Shown piece after piece: positions 53,601 to 62,714 of a stretch of DNA of 64,000 bases (its first letter is position 1; the number at the start of each line of letters is the position of its first letter). The notes under the pieces were generated by a model. The model worked only from the letters and a program-made list of their open reading frames with translations. It searched no databases and was not told where the DNA came from. The position numbers were made by a program, and so were the translations under genes. This DNA is from Nocardia grenadensis NBRC 108939 (GTDB lineage Bacteria; Actinomycetota; Actinomycetes; Mycobacteriales; Mycobacteriaceae): contig NZ_BDCJ01000028.1 in assembly GCF_001613445.1 (NCBI RefSeq), positions 78,090 to 142,089 of the forward strand, in the 5' to 3' direction.

Positions 53601-54773
53601 GTGGCAGTCCCGCCCCCGCCGTTCACCGCAACCGTTCTCGGCCTGCCCCGGCCCGGACCCCACCCCGAGCTCGAACACGCCGTCGAGAAGTACCGGTCGG
53701 GCACCGCCGACGCCGACCAGCTCCACTCCATCGCCCGTGCCCTGCGCGACACACAGCTCGGAGCGCTCACCGCCGCAGGTCTGGACTCCGTACCCGTCGA
53801 CGATTCCATCTACGGTGATCACCTGCTCGACACAGCCTTCATGCTGGGCGCCGTACCCGCTCGAGTGCGCGATATCGCCGACCCGCTCGATCGCTACCTC
53901 GCCGACGCGCGAGGCACCGGCATCGTCACCGCCGTGCGGACGGCACCGTGGTTCGACAGCGGCCACCGATACCTCGTACCCGAGATCGACGGGCAGACCC
54001 GTTTTACCCTTGACCCCGGGAAGCTGCTCACCGAACTGGCCGAGGCGACCGCCCTCGGCATACCGGCCCGCCCGGTGACGGTAGGACCAGTGACCTTCCT
54101 GAAGATGTCCCGGCACGCCACCGGTGACCCGCTCGACCGGCTCGCCGATATCGTTCCGCTCTATCAGGACCTTCTCGCACAGCTCGCCGACGCGGGCGCG
54201 TCGTGGGTGCAACTCGACGAACCGATTCTCGGCACCGCCCTCACCACCACAGAACTGTCCCGGCTGCGCGCGGCCTACGCCGCCCTGTGCGGCACACCGC
54301 ACCGGCCCGCGGTCCTCGTCGCTACCCCGTTCGGGCACAACCACACCGCCCTCGCCGCGCTGGCCGATATGGGCATCGACGGGGTCGCACTGGATTTCAC
54401 CGCGGGAGCCACCCTCGGATCCGTCGCCTCTATCCCGGCACTGACCCGCAAACTGGTCGTAGCCGGTGTGGTCGACGGGCGGACCACCGAGCCCACCGAT
54501 CTGAAAACCGCGCTGAGCACACTCGGCGCGCTGCTCGGCATCGCCGGTTCGGTGGCAGTCTCGAGTTCATGTTCACTGCCGCATGCGCCCACCGCGCCGG
54601 CGTCGACACCGGGCCCCGACAAGCAGCCACCGGACCGCGACGCCGACAAGGTCGACGAGATCCGAATCCTCGCCACAGCGCTGACCCACGGCACAGAGGC
54701 AGTGGCCACAGAACTGCGGTCCGCCCGGGAAGCGAGCGAATCCCTGCCCGGACGAGCTGGCCGATCCGGGTGA
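53601..54773 (+). CDS. stand-alone MetE N-terminal domain protein
   Basis: A 390-residue protein matching only the N-terminal domain of MetE: TATVLGLPRPGPHPELEHAV (20 residues), WFDSGHRYLVPE, RPVTVGPVTFLKMS, WVQLDEPIL, VVAGVVDGR and VSSSCSLPH. The usual zinc-containing catalytic C-terminal domain is absent, so it cannot be a complete methionine synthase. The stop is followed at once by the next riboswitch, with no trace of a C-terminal half. The GTG start has GGAG upstream. It has its own cobalamin riboswitch and faces away from the full-length metE. It might bind methyl-folate, help another MetE-type protein or be a decaying duplicate. Confidence 0.85.
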   Translation: MAVPPPPFTATVLGLPRPGPHPELEHAVEKYRSGTADADQLHSIARALRDTQLGALTAAGLDSVPVDDSIYGDHLLDTAFMLGAVPARVRDIADPLDRYLADARGTGIVTAVRTAPWFDSGHRYLVPEIDGQTRFTLDPGKLLTELAEATALGIPARPVTVGPVTFLKMSRHATGDPLDRLADIVPLYQDLLAQLADAGASWVQLDEPILGTALTTTELSRLRAAYAALCGTPHRPAVLVATPFGHNHTALAALADMGIDGVALDFTAGATLGSVASIPALTRKLVVAGVVDGRTTEPTDLKTALSTLGALLGIAGSVAVSSSCSLPHAPTAPASTPGPDKQPPDRDADKVDEIRILATALTHGTEAVATELRSAREASESLPGRAGRSG

Positions 54774-54794
54774 GAAACCCTCGTGACCTGTTTA

Positions 54795-54992
54795 CCGCGG
54801 GTGACATTCGCGCACGTCGGCGGCTTTCCATTAGGGGATGCTAAGTTTCTTGTCGCAGGGAACACCGGTGTGAATCCGGGGCTGTCCCGCAACTGTCACC
54901 GGTTAGCAAACCTTCATCCGATGGCCACGACCTTCCTGGGTTGGAAGGCCGGAGGCGAGCGTCGATCCGGGAGCCAGGATACCTGCGCCGCA
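54795..54992 (+). promoter_or_regulatory. cobalamin riboswitch upstream of the ABC transporter
   Basis: Plus strand: GGGAACACCGGTGTGAATCC and GGGGCTGTCCCGCAACTGTC (54858-54897), then GAGCCAGGATACCTGC (54970-54985), the canonical B12-box. It differs from the other three (which read AGTCCGAAGACCTGCC) and lacks their post-aptamer hairpin, so it belongs to another subtype. The transporter lipoprotein start is about 30 bases downstream, leaving room only for control of ribosome access. Confidence 0.93.
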
Positions 54993-55021
54993 GTTCAGGA
55001 TCGAGATTCACGAGGATGATG

Positions 55022-56683
55022 ATGCGAGTGCTCACTCGCCGCTCCCGGCATCACGCCGAGCGGCTACCCGGCCATACCCCCACGACATCGCATCGGCGTC
55101 GTCCCGTACGGACACCCGCTGTTCTGGCTGCCCTGTTCGCGGCCACCTTGGCCTTCACCGGCTGTGCGTCCACCGAGACCGCCGAGGATGCGGCCACCGC
55201 GGCGAAGGAGTTGCGCGCATCCGGCGACGGGGTTCTGAGGATCTACAACTCGTACAAGATCGCCGGACTCGACCCGGTCGGGACCGGGACGAACTGGTTG
55301 TTCGACTGGGGTGTCGCGGAGAATCTGCTGCAGGTCACCGAGGCCGGGCAGATCGAACCGTGGCTGGCCCGCGATGTCACCCGCGACGGCGACCGGCGCT
55401 GGGTGGTGACCCTGCGCGACGGAGTCACCTTCCAGAACGGCAAACCCGTGGACGCGGCGGCCGTGGCGGCAGCGTTGACACGGCAGATCACCCGGTCCAA
55501 GGCGGCACAGGTCTATCTCGACGCCGCCACGAAGGTCACGGTCGAGGGCGAGCGGGTCGTGCTCACGACACCACAACCGAACGCCATGGTGCCCGCGGCG
55601 CTGGCCGCCCGGGACAATTCCCTGCAGATCTACGATGTCGCCGCTGTGGAGGCCGCGGGGGGCGATTCGGCGAAGATCGTGGGCGCGGGCGCATACTCCG
55701 GGCCGTACGCGATCACCGAATGGACACCCGACAATCTGGTTCTGCAGCCCTACGCCGGCCATTGGGAGGGCGTACCTCCGTTGAAGGGTGTCACCGTCCG
55801 GGTGGTCCCCGATGAGCAGGCGCGACTGGCCGGGGTGCGCAGCGGTGAGGCCGATATGGCGTTCTATCCGTCGACATCGGTACAGCTCGAATTGCAGGGC
55901 AGCACCGACACCCACGTACTGTCGTCGGATTCGGCGTTACAGTCGCTGCTGGTGGAAATGAACCTGAAGGCGGGCGTGTTCACCGATACCGCTGTCCGCA
56001 AGGCATTCACCACCGCGATCGACTACGAAGGTATCGCCGCCGACGTCGGCAACGGGCAGTTCGACGCGGCGGCCGGACTGTACCCGCGGCAGCTGTCGTT
56101 CGCCGAGGCCAACCAGGTGCACGACCCGGAGCTGGCGAACCGGCTGCTCGATGAGGCCGGCTGGGTGAAGGGTTCCGACGGGATCCGCACGAAGGACGGC
56201 CGCAGGCTCGTGGTCCGGTTCGTCACCCAGGCCCAAGGTCCGGAGACCAGCGATGTCGCGATCGCGATCCAGGATCAGGTCGCGCAGGCCGGATTCGAGT
56301 TGCGGATCGACAATGCCGAGGACTCGGCCGAGGTGAAAAAGAATCCGGCGGGGTGGGAGGCGTCGGTGGCGCTGAGCGGTTCACTGTCCGGTACGGCCGA
56401 CCCGATCCAGCCGTTCCTGGTGCGCTGGACCACCGGCGGCTCCTCGAACGCCCAGGGCATCGCCCACCCCGAAATCGATGCCATCGGCAAGGAACTGCGC
56501 AGCGAATTCGACGGCGCCGATCGCGACCGGCTGCTCCGGCGCGCCCAGCAGATCCTGGTGGCCGACGAAGCGTACGTGGTCGCGGGTACGTTCAAATACT
56601 TCACGGTGGTAACCGGGCCGGAGTGGGCCGACTACACCGTGTCGAATGTCCGGCGGCACATCACCAGCCGGACCGGACGCTAG
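55022..56683 (+). CDS. ABC transporter substrate-binding lipoprotein (SBP family 5)
   Basis: A 553-residue exported lipoprotein (TPAVLAALFAATLAFTGCAS, lipobox FTGC) of the oligopeptide/nickel-binding family 5. It has IEPWLARDVTRDGDRRWVVT (20 residues), LRDGVTFQNGKPVDA and GAGAYSGPYAITEW. The general layout resembles NikA as well as Opp/Dpp proteins. Three consecutive ATGs are possible (55016, 55019, 55022); the third has the best spacing from GAGG. The cobalamin riboswitch just upstream suggests cobalt, a corrinoid or a related nutrient as cargo. Confidence 0.9.
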   Translation: MRVLTRRSRHHAERLPGHTPTTSHRRRPVRTPAVLAALFAATLAFTGCASTETAEDAATAAKELRASGDGVLRIYNSYKIAGLDPVGTGTNWLFDWGVAENLLQVTEAGQIEPWLARDVTRDGDRRWVVTLRDGVTFQNGKPVDAAAVAAALTRQITRSKAAQVYLDAATKVTVEGERVVLTTPQPNAMVPAALAARDNSLQIYDVAAVEAAGGDSAKIVGAGAYSGPYAITEWTPDNLVLQPYAGHWEGVPPLKGVTVRVVPDEQARLAGVRSGEADMAFYPSTSVQLELQGSTDTHVLSSDSALQSLLVEMNLKAGVFTDTAVRKAFTTAIDYEGIAADVGNGQFDAAAGLYPRQLSFAEANQVHDPELANRLLDEAGWVKGSDGIRTKDGRRLVVRFVTQAQGPETSDVAIAIQDQVAQAGFELRIDNAEDSAEVKKNPAGWEASVALSGSLSGTADPIQPFLVRWTTGGSSNAQGIAHPEIDAIGKELRSEFDGADRDRLLRRAQQILVADEAYVVAGTFKYFTVVTGPEWADYTVSNVRRHITSRTGR

Positions 56684-56691
56684 CAGCCGAG

Positions 56692-57633
56692 GTGCGTGCT
56701 CTCATCCTCGTCCGCCGCCGGGTGGTCGAGGCCCTGGTCACCCTGTTGGGCGCCAGTGTGCTCATCTGGATGCTGATGCCGCTGGCGCCGGGCGACCCGG
56801 CCCGGATGATCCTGGTCGCCCAGGGCGTCGCGGAACCCACGCCGGAGCAGATCGGCGAGCTGACCCAGGACCTCCATCTGGATCGCGCGCTGCCCGTCCA
56901 GTACGCACACTGGTTGTGGGGTGTGCTGCGCGGCGATTTCGGTCTGTCGTTCGCCTCGGGCCGGCCCGTCGCCGACGAACTGGCCCAACGGTTGCCTGCC
57001 ACCCTGGTGCTCGGCGCGGTATCTCTGGTGCTGGCAGTGCTTCTCGCCACCGTGCTGGGTGTGGCCGCGGCGCGGTTCTCCGGACGGTGGCCCGACCACG
57101 GCACGCGCGGCCTCGCGCTGCTGTTCGCCTCGGTTCCGGGGTTCGTGGTGGCGCTGCTGCTGATCCAGGTGTTCGTCGTGGGTTTCGGGCTGGGCAAGGC
57201 CGCCCTGGACGGGTCGTGGCAGCAAGTGTGGATGCCCGCGGTCTGCCTCGCCGCCGGGATGGCCGATACCTGGTCGCGACTGCTGCGAGCCGAGCTGTTG
57301 GCGTTCCTGGAGACCCCGGCCGCGCAGGTGCTGCGCGCCCGCGGCGCCTCCCGGTGGCGCATTTTGTGGCGGCACGGCCTTCCCAACAGCGCCGTTCCCT
57401 CGCTGCATGCGCTCGCGGTGGGTGTTGCGGTGCTTCTCGGCGGGGCCACGGTGGTGGAAACGGTGTTCACGTGGCCCGGGATCGGTTCGTTCGTGGTCGA
57501 ATCGGTGAAGAGCCGGGATCTTCCGGTGATTCAGGCGTTCACGGTGTTCGCGGCCGCGACGTATGTACTGACCAGCGTGGCCGCCGATGTACTGTCCGCG
57601 GTGATCGACCGCCGGATCACGGTGATGGCATGA
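56692..57633 (+). CDS. ABC transporter permease (DppB/NikB type)
   Basis: A 313-residue inner-membrane permease with about six helices. It begins VRRRVVEALVTLLGASVLIW and has the family's PGDPAR loop, then ADTWSRLLRAELLAFLETP with the EAA-type motif RARGASRWRILWRHGLPNS (19 residues). The GTG start follows the lipoprotein stop by 8 bases, and its stop overlaps the next permease as ATGA. It pairs with the downstream DppC/NikC-like permease. Confidence 0.9.
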   Translation: MRALILVRRRVVEALVTLLGASVLIWMLMPLAPGDPARMILVAQGVAEPTPEQIGELTQDLHLDRALPVQYAHWLWGVLRGDFGLSFASGRPVADELAQRLPATLVLGAVSLVLAVLLATVLGVAAARFSGRWPDHGTRGLALLFASVPGFVVALLLIQVFVVGFGLGKAALDGSWQQVWMPAVCLAAGMADTWSRLLRAELLAFLETPAAQVLRARGASRWRILWRHGLPNSAVPSLHALAVGVAVLLGGATVVETVFTWPGIGSFVVESVKSRDLPVIQAFTVFAAATYVLTSVAADVLSAVIDRRITVMA

Positions 57634-58520
57634 CCGGCACCCATGGACGCGCCGCCGTCGCGACGCAGGACTCCACCACCGGCCGAGCACGTCGGCTCCG
57701 GCTGACCGGCAGCGAACTCCCGCGAACGGTACAGGCCGGTGTTGTGTTGCTCGTTGTCTTGGTGCTCATCGCGATTGCCGGCCCCTTGATCGCCGAATAC
57801 CCCCCGAATGAACCGCACTACGCGGACAAGCTCCTCGCACCCGGGGCCGAGTACTGGCTCGGTACCGATCAATACGGCCGCGACCAGTTCTCTCGGGTGG
57901 TCCACGGGTTGCGCCTGTCATTGCTGTCGGCGTTGCTGGTGCTGGTGGGTTCGGCGACCATCAGTCTGCTGGTCGGGGTCGGTTGCGGAATCTACGGAGG
58001 CCGAGCGGATCGGGTCGTCACGCGGTTGATCGATATCGTCCTCGCCATCCCGGGGCTGGTTCTGGCACTGGCCGTGGTCGGCCTTTTCGGACCCGGCTAT
58101 GTCAACCTCTTGGTGGCGCTGATCGTTTCGAACTGGGCGGCGGATGCCCGAATCGCGCGGGGGCTGACACTGGCGGCACGGAACCAGCCGTATGTGGTCG
58201 CGGCACGGATCGCCGGAGCGACCCGGCCCGCAATCGCGGTACGGCATCTGCTGCCCGCGGTGTTCCCGCCTTTCCTCATCGTCACCACCCTGCGGCTCGG
58301 CGGGATCGTGGTCGCGTTGGCCGGGCTGTCGTTTCTCGGGCTCGGCGTCCGGATGCCCGAAGCCGAACTCGGCGCCATGCTCGGCGACGCCCGCCGCTTC
58401 CTCACCGCCGCACCGTGGCTGCTGGTCAGCCCAGCCGTAGCGATTCTCGCGCTGGCGGCGTCGGCCAACCTCATCGCCGAAGGACTGCGCAGCCGGACAC
58501 CGGACGGGATTCCCGCATGA
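57630..58520 (+). CDS. ABC transporter permease (DppC/NikC type)
   Basis: A 296-residue permease. After a charged N terminus and a first helix (VVLLVVLVLIAIAGPLIAEY, 20 residues) it has the family's LGTDQYGRDQFSRVVHG motif. Then come helices and the EAA loop (AARIAGATRPAIAVRHLLP), and it ends LSFLGLGVRMPEAELGAML (19 residues) and a final helix. ATGA overlaps at both ends couple it to the neighbouring permease and the ATPase gene. Confidence 0.9.
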   Translation: MTGTHGRAAVATQDSTTGRARRLRLTGSELPRTVQAGVVLLVVLVLIAIAGPLIAEYPPNEPHYADKLLAPGAEYWLGTDQYGRDQFSRVVHGLRLSLLSALLVLVGSATISLLVGVGCGIYGGRADRVVTRLIDIVLAIPGLVLALAVVGLFGPGYVNLLVALIVSNWAADARIARGLTLAARNQPYVVAARIAGATRPAIAVRHLLPAVFPPFLIVTTLRLGGIVVALAGLSFLGLGVRMPEAELGAMLGDARRFLTAAPWLLVSPAVAILALAASANLIAEGLRSRTPDGIPA

Positions 58521-60014
58521 GCGAGCTGGGTGAGTTGCATGCAGCGGACCATGCACACAGCGTGGGAGAGCCACACCCGGAGGTGATGGCGCAGCGCAGT
58601 CACACCGGGCCCCCGCTCATTACCGACCCGATTATCGAAGTCAGCGGGCTGACCGTGTGCTACGGCGAACATCGGGTCCTGCGCGATATCTCGTTCCGTG
58701 TTGATCGCGGCGAGACCGTGGCGATCGTCGGTCCCAGCGGCTGCGGTAAGACGACAATCCTGCGCGCAATCCTCGGCATGCTGGACGATTCCGCCCGGGT
58801 CACCGGCTCCCTCCGCATCCGTGGGAAGGAGATGTCCGGGCGTCCGGAACACGATTTCCGGGCCCTGCGCGGCACCGTTGTCGGCTATGTGGGCCAAGAC
58901 CCGTACGGCGCGATGGACCCACTGATGAGTGTGGCGACGAATATTGCCCAGGGCTGGCGGATCACCGGGCGGAAGCCACCACCCCACCGGATCAGCGCGG
59001 ACACGGCCGCCCTCGGTCTCACCGACCCAGCGCGTCTGCGTGAACGACCATTCTCCTGGTCCGGCGGTATGTTGCAGCGCGCGGCGATCATTACCGGCCG
59101 AGCCCTGGATCCGGCTCTGGTGCTGGCCGACGAGCCGACGAGCGCACTCGACGATGCCAACGCCCACCGGGTGATGGCGGCACTCACCCGGCCGGGCGCG
59201 ACACTGCTGATCGTCAGCCACGACCGGGAACTGGTCGCGCAGTATGCCGATCGCGTCTACTCGGCCGAGAACGGGACGCTTCGCGAGACAGCGCCTGCCC
59301 CGCCGCCGGCCGCGGAACCGATCGCGGCACGCGTACCGAAACCTATCGCGGCACCACCACTGATATCGGCCGAAAATCTGACCAAACGCTATCCGGCCGG
59401 GAATGGTCTGCCACCGACAGATATCCAGGTCCGCTCCGGTGAGATCGTCGGTATCGCCGGAGCCTCCGGATCCGGTAAGAGCACACTGCTCCGTGTGCTC
59501 GCCGGGACCGAACGGCCCAGCGGTGGAACGCTCCACTGGGACGGAAGCCCGGGGCCGCCCCCCCCCCGGACAGGTCGGCCTGATCTTCCAGGACGCGCTC
59601 GGCAGCCTGAACCCCTACCGGCCGCTGTATCGGAGCCTCACCGAACCACTGCTCCCCCGCCTCCGCGATCGCCTGACCAGGGCCGAATCCCTCGCGATCA
59701 CCCGGGATGCGCTCGGCCGTGTGGGACTCGGTGATATCGACCCCGCCACCAGGCCCGGCCAGCTCTCCGGTGGGCAGGCCCAGCGGGTCGCGATCGCGCG
59801 AGCGCTGGTCGCCGACGTGCGACTGATACTCGCGGATGAACCCACCGCAGCTCTCGATGACGCCACCGCGCAACGCATCCTGCGTCTGCTCCGCGGTATG
59901 GCCGACGAAGGGCGGGCTGTCGTCATGGTTTCGCATTCGCGGCGCGCCCTGCACCGACTCGCGGACAGCATCGTCACCCTCGGCGACGATCCACGGGCCC
60001 CCATTCCGCGATGA
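58517..60014 (+). pseudogene. tandem ABC ATPase (DppD-DppF type fusion), frameshifted at a C10 tract
   Basis: Two nucleotide-binding domains in one gene. The first has Walker A GPSGCGKTT, a signature WSGGM and Walker B LVLADEPTSAL. The second begins with Walker A GASGSGKST, then the frame breaks at 59558-59567. It continues in the next frame as GQVGLIFQDALGSLNPYRP with signature LSGGQAQR and Walker B LILADEPTAAL. Removing one C would restore a 498-residue protein. As given, the first frame ends at 59734. Sequence error, a true mutation or a slippage switch are all possible. It completes the transporter operon. Confidence 0.85.
59558..59567 (+). repeat. homopolymer C10 tract at the ATPase frame break
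   Basis: Ten consecutive C residues inside the second ATPase domain. The downstream homologous frame is shifted by one base. C9 would be in frame. Confidence 0.85.
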
Positions 60015-60945
60015 CCTGCTCGGCGAACAACCGCACGCTTCGCCGGATATCGGACGCCGCCGGTGCCGACGGCTGCACATTGCACAAGAACTCCGTCGCC
60101 ACGGGGACCACCGGGTCGGCGGCGATCATCTCCGCGATCTGCGCGCCGGTGCCCAGGTAGCAGTGCCCGGTCCGGACATAATCGTCCGCGGTGAAATCCG
60201 CGGGGAACCGACCCGTGGAAATCGACGACGCGACCCAGCGTTCGATACCCGGCCGCATGGCGGCGAACGCGTCGGTCCTGCTTCCCGAACACAGCACCGA
60301 CCGGGAAACACCCACGCGCGGTGCCCGGCCGTGCCGTCGCTGCGCCGCGGAATAACGGTCTACTCGGCGCGCGGCGACCTCGTCGCGCGGTCCCTGCGCC
60401 GACGAGGTCCGGCCGGTGAGCACCCCCAGGTCCAGGTCCGCGGCCAAGGCGAACCCCTGTTCGGAAGAGGTGCCGATCCACAGCCGGTCGCGAAGGCCGG
60501 GAGCATTCGGCACGAGATCGCTACCTGCCGAGAGCAGTTCGCGTAGTCGGTGCAAGGTTTCGGCGAACCGTTCGTACCGTAGAGCATGGTCGCGTCCGAA
60601 GCGCTGCGATGTCTGCTCATCCGCCCCGGAACCCAGACCGAGTTCAAGCCGTCCGCCGCTGAGCACGTCGACGGTGGCGGCGTCCTCGGCCAGCCGAATC
60701 GGATCTTCGAGCGAGCCGACGACCACCGCGGTGCCCAGCCGGATGTGCGTGGTCCGCTGCGCGATCGCGGCGAGCAGGACCAGCGGCGACGGGCAGTGTC
60801 CGAGTTGCGCCCCGAAATGATGTTGAGCGACCCAGAAGGAGTCGTAACCCGACTCCTCCGCGACTATCGCGAGTTCGATGGTATCGCGCAGTATCTCGGC
60901 CGAGTCGCCGTCACCGACGATATGGGAGATGAACCCGAACCGCAT
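59974..60945 (-). CDS. LLM-class flavin-dependent monooxygenase (luciferase-like)
   Basis: A 323-residue FMN/F420-type luciferase-fold oxidoreductase. It begins RFGFISHIVGDGDSAEI and has GYDSFWVAQHHFG, RLGTAVVVGSLEDPIRLAED (20 residues) and GGRLELGLGSGAD. No signal peptide. GGGAGG precedes the ATG. Its 3' end overlaps the convergent ATPase gene by 41 bases. Such genes are frequent beside Opp-type transporters in actinobacteria, where they may process the imported compound; the substrate here is unknown. Confidence 0.87.
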   Translation of the reverse strand: MRFGFISHIVGDGDSAEILRDTIELAIVAEESGYDSFWVAQHHFGAQLGHCPSPLVLLAAIAQRTTHIRLGTAVVVGSLEDPIRLAEDAATVDVLSGGRLELGLGSGADEQTSQRFGRDHALRYERFAETLHRLRELLSAGSDLVPNAPGLRDRLWIGTSSEQGFALAADLDLGVLTGRTSSAQGPRDEVAARRVDRYSAAQRRHGRAPRVGVSRSVLCSGSRTDAFAAMRPGIERWVASSISTGRFPADFTADDYVRTGHCYLGTGAQIAEMIAADPVVPVATEFLCNVQPSAPAASDIRRSVRLFAEQVIAEWGPVDRRRG

Positions 60946-61061
60946 GCCGTTGTTCCCTCCCTTCGAGCACCTTCCGCCCGAAGACCGTGCAGGCACCGAC
61001 CACGCGCTGCCTGCACAGGCACAGGTCCCGGCCGCCGTCGACGGCCGGACAGGTGCCGACC

Positions 61062-61600
61062 TCAGATCGATACCGTACCGGCGCCGTCGATGAAGGCGGC
61101 GCGGGCGAGAGTTGCCTGGGCCATCTTCACATGGGCCGCGTCGACCAGGACGCCCTCCACGCCTACCGCGCCCCGCCCCTCGGCTTCGCGGTAGGCGGAG
61201 ATATTGCGTTCGGCCAGGGCGATCTCTTCGACGGTCGGGGCGTAGACGGTGTTGGCGATCGGTACCTGAACCGGGATCGCCAATCTCGCCGTGGTCATAG
61301 TGACCTACAACGATGAGGCTTGGATGGCCCATTTGCCAGTGTAGCCGAGCAGTGAGGCACGGCGGGCGTCGCGTTCGTAACCTCCGGTGTTCGCGTAATC
61401 CGGGAACGGGGCGTCGATCGCGACGATTCCGGCGGTCCGGGCCGCGACGATGACCTTGGCGCGGGCGTAGTGCCAGAAGTCTCCGGGGTAGTCGCCCAGC
61501 GGTTCGAAGTTGGTGTCGACCCGAGCGCCCTGGGAGAGCGAGAAATCGCCGACTCCGAAGATCAGCGCGTCCAGGGGTTCCAGTAGTTTCGGCGCAGAAA
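61062..61600 (-). pseudogene. citrate lyase beta-like (CitE/HpcH) remnant
   Basis: The minus strand encodes the C-terminal half of a CitE-family protein: LLEPLDALIFGVGDFSLSQG, DYPGDFWHYARAKVIVAAR, IDAPFPDYANTGGYERDARR (20 residues) and SLLGYTGKWAIQ, then a stop. The continuation VPIANTVYAPTVEEIALAER, EGRGAVGVEGVLVDAAHVK is in the next frame. The N-terminal half is missing; homology stops at the 59-bp repeat at 61574-61632. Hence a truncated and frameshifted gene. Confidence 0.75.
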
Positions 61601-61632
61601 ACAACGGATATGGCCTGACCAGCAGCGATGGC
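61574..61632 (+). repeat. left 59-bp inverted repeat of the DMT cassette
   Basis: Aligned without gaps to the reverse complement of 62715-62773, 47 of 59 bases match (80%). Matches include GGGGTTC at the outer end, AAAACAACG in the middle and TTGACC/CTGACC then AGCAGCGATGGC at the inner end. The CitE-like remnant ends at its outer edge. Confidence 0.8.
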
Positions 61633-61764
61633 GTGTTGCTGCGTTCGGGCTGGGTGGTTGGCTGGAGTGCTGACGACAATGCGAGCCTGGCCGACCTCGC
61701 CCAGGAATAGGGGGTCGGGGAACATCGCTGAGGAATCCGGCGCTTAGCAGCCGCCAGGTACTCG

Positions 61765-62610
61765 TCAGGCGGCGGCCTGGGAGCGGGACAGCGCGATCGT
61801 GGTGGCGCACATGACGACGACCGCGAGCGAGGTGATGACCAAGCCCACGGTGCCGGTGCGGAACCGCTCGTCCAGCACGGTGAGACCGAGGAACGCGGCC
61901 GCCAGAGGCTCGGCGATCGTGACGGCCGGCAGCGACGCGGCCAGCGGCCCGGCCTGATACGCGCGTTGCTGTAGGTAGATGCCGGTGACACCGGACGCGA
62001 CCAGCGCCCAGGTCTGCCAGGCGCCGAGCACGTGGCCGAGTCCGTGCTCGAACAGGCCGGTGACATAGGAGGTGAGCGCGGCGGCCAGGCCGTACAGCGA
62101 ACCGCTCGCCGCGCCGAGCGACAGCGCGCGCCGTGCCGGATCCGCCGCCACGATCCCGCCCGTGGTCGCCGCCGCGATCAGCCCGAGCAGCACCGCCAGT
62201 GGCACGAACCAATCACGCAGCGGAGCAACGGTATTGCCCTTGGTCGGCTCGCCGACGATCAGAAAGCAGGCCAGGGCCGCAGCCAGCGCGAGCGCAGTCG
62301 CCCAGGTGCCCGGCGGGACTCGGCGGTTGTTGAGCCGCGCGGATAGCGGCAGCGCGAACACCAGCGAGCTCGCCAGGATCGGCTGCACCAGCAGGACGGC
62401 GCCCAGCGCCAGCGCGGTGACCTGCAGGGCGTATCCGCCGGTGTCCCCGATGAGGCCCGCCCACCAGCGCGGGTTGCGCACCAGGGATCCGATCAGCGCC
62501 GCTTTTTCCGGCACCGCGGCGGCCGCCCGCTGCTGCGCGACCGCGGCGACCGCGAACAGCAGCGCGGCGAGCAGTGCGCACAGGACTGCGGCAGCCGTAT
62601 GGTTTGACAC
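61765..62610 (-). CDS. DMT-superfamily transporter (EamA-like)
   Basis: A 281-residue membrane protein with nine or ten helices, for example AAAVLCALLAALLFAVAAVA (20 residues), TALALGAVLLVQPILASSL and LVITSLAVVVMCATTIAL. Two halves each hold the drug/metabolite-transporter layout, with the late segment SLPAVTIAEPLAAAFLGLTV (20 residues) typical of the family. The GTG start at 62610 gives a short N terminus; no clear ribosome site. It is the only gene inside the segment bounded by the 59-bp inverted repeats. Substrate unknown. Confidence 0.8.
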   Translation of the reverse strand: MSNHTAAAVLCALLAALLFAVAAVAQQRAAAAVPEKAALIGSLVRNPRWWAGLIGDTGGYALQVTALALGAVLLVQPILASSLVFALPLSARLNNRRVPPGTWATALALAAALACFLIVGEPTKGNTVAPLRDWFVPLAVLLGLIAAATTGGIVAADPARRALSLGAASGSLYGLAAALTSYVTGLFEHGLGHVLGAWQTWALVASGVTGIYLQQRAYQAGPLAASLPAVTIAEPLAAAFLGLTVLDERFRTGTVGLVITSLAVVVMCATTIALSRSQAAA

Positions 62611-62714
62611 CGATCAGTCTGCTGCCGCGAGTGCCGTATCCGGGCGACTGCTGCGCCCGCACGGCGTGTCGCCGCGTCCGGAGAACTCGGCTGCCGCACC
62701 GGAGTTGCGAACCT

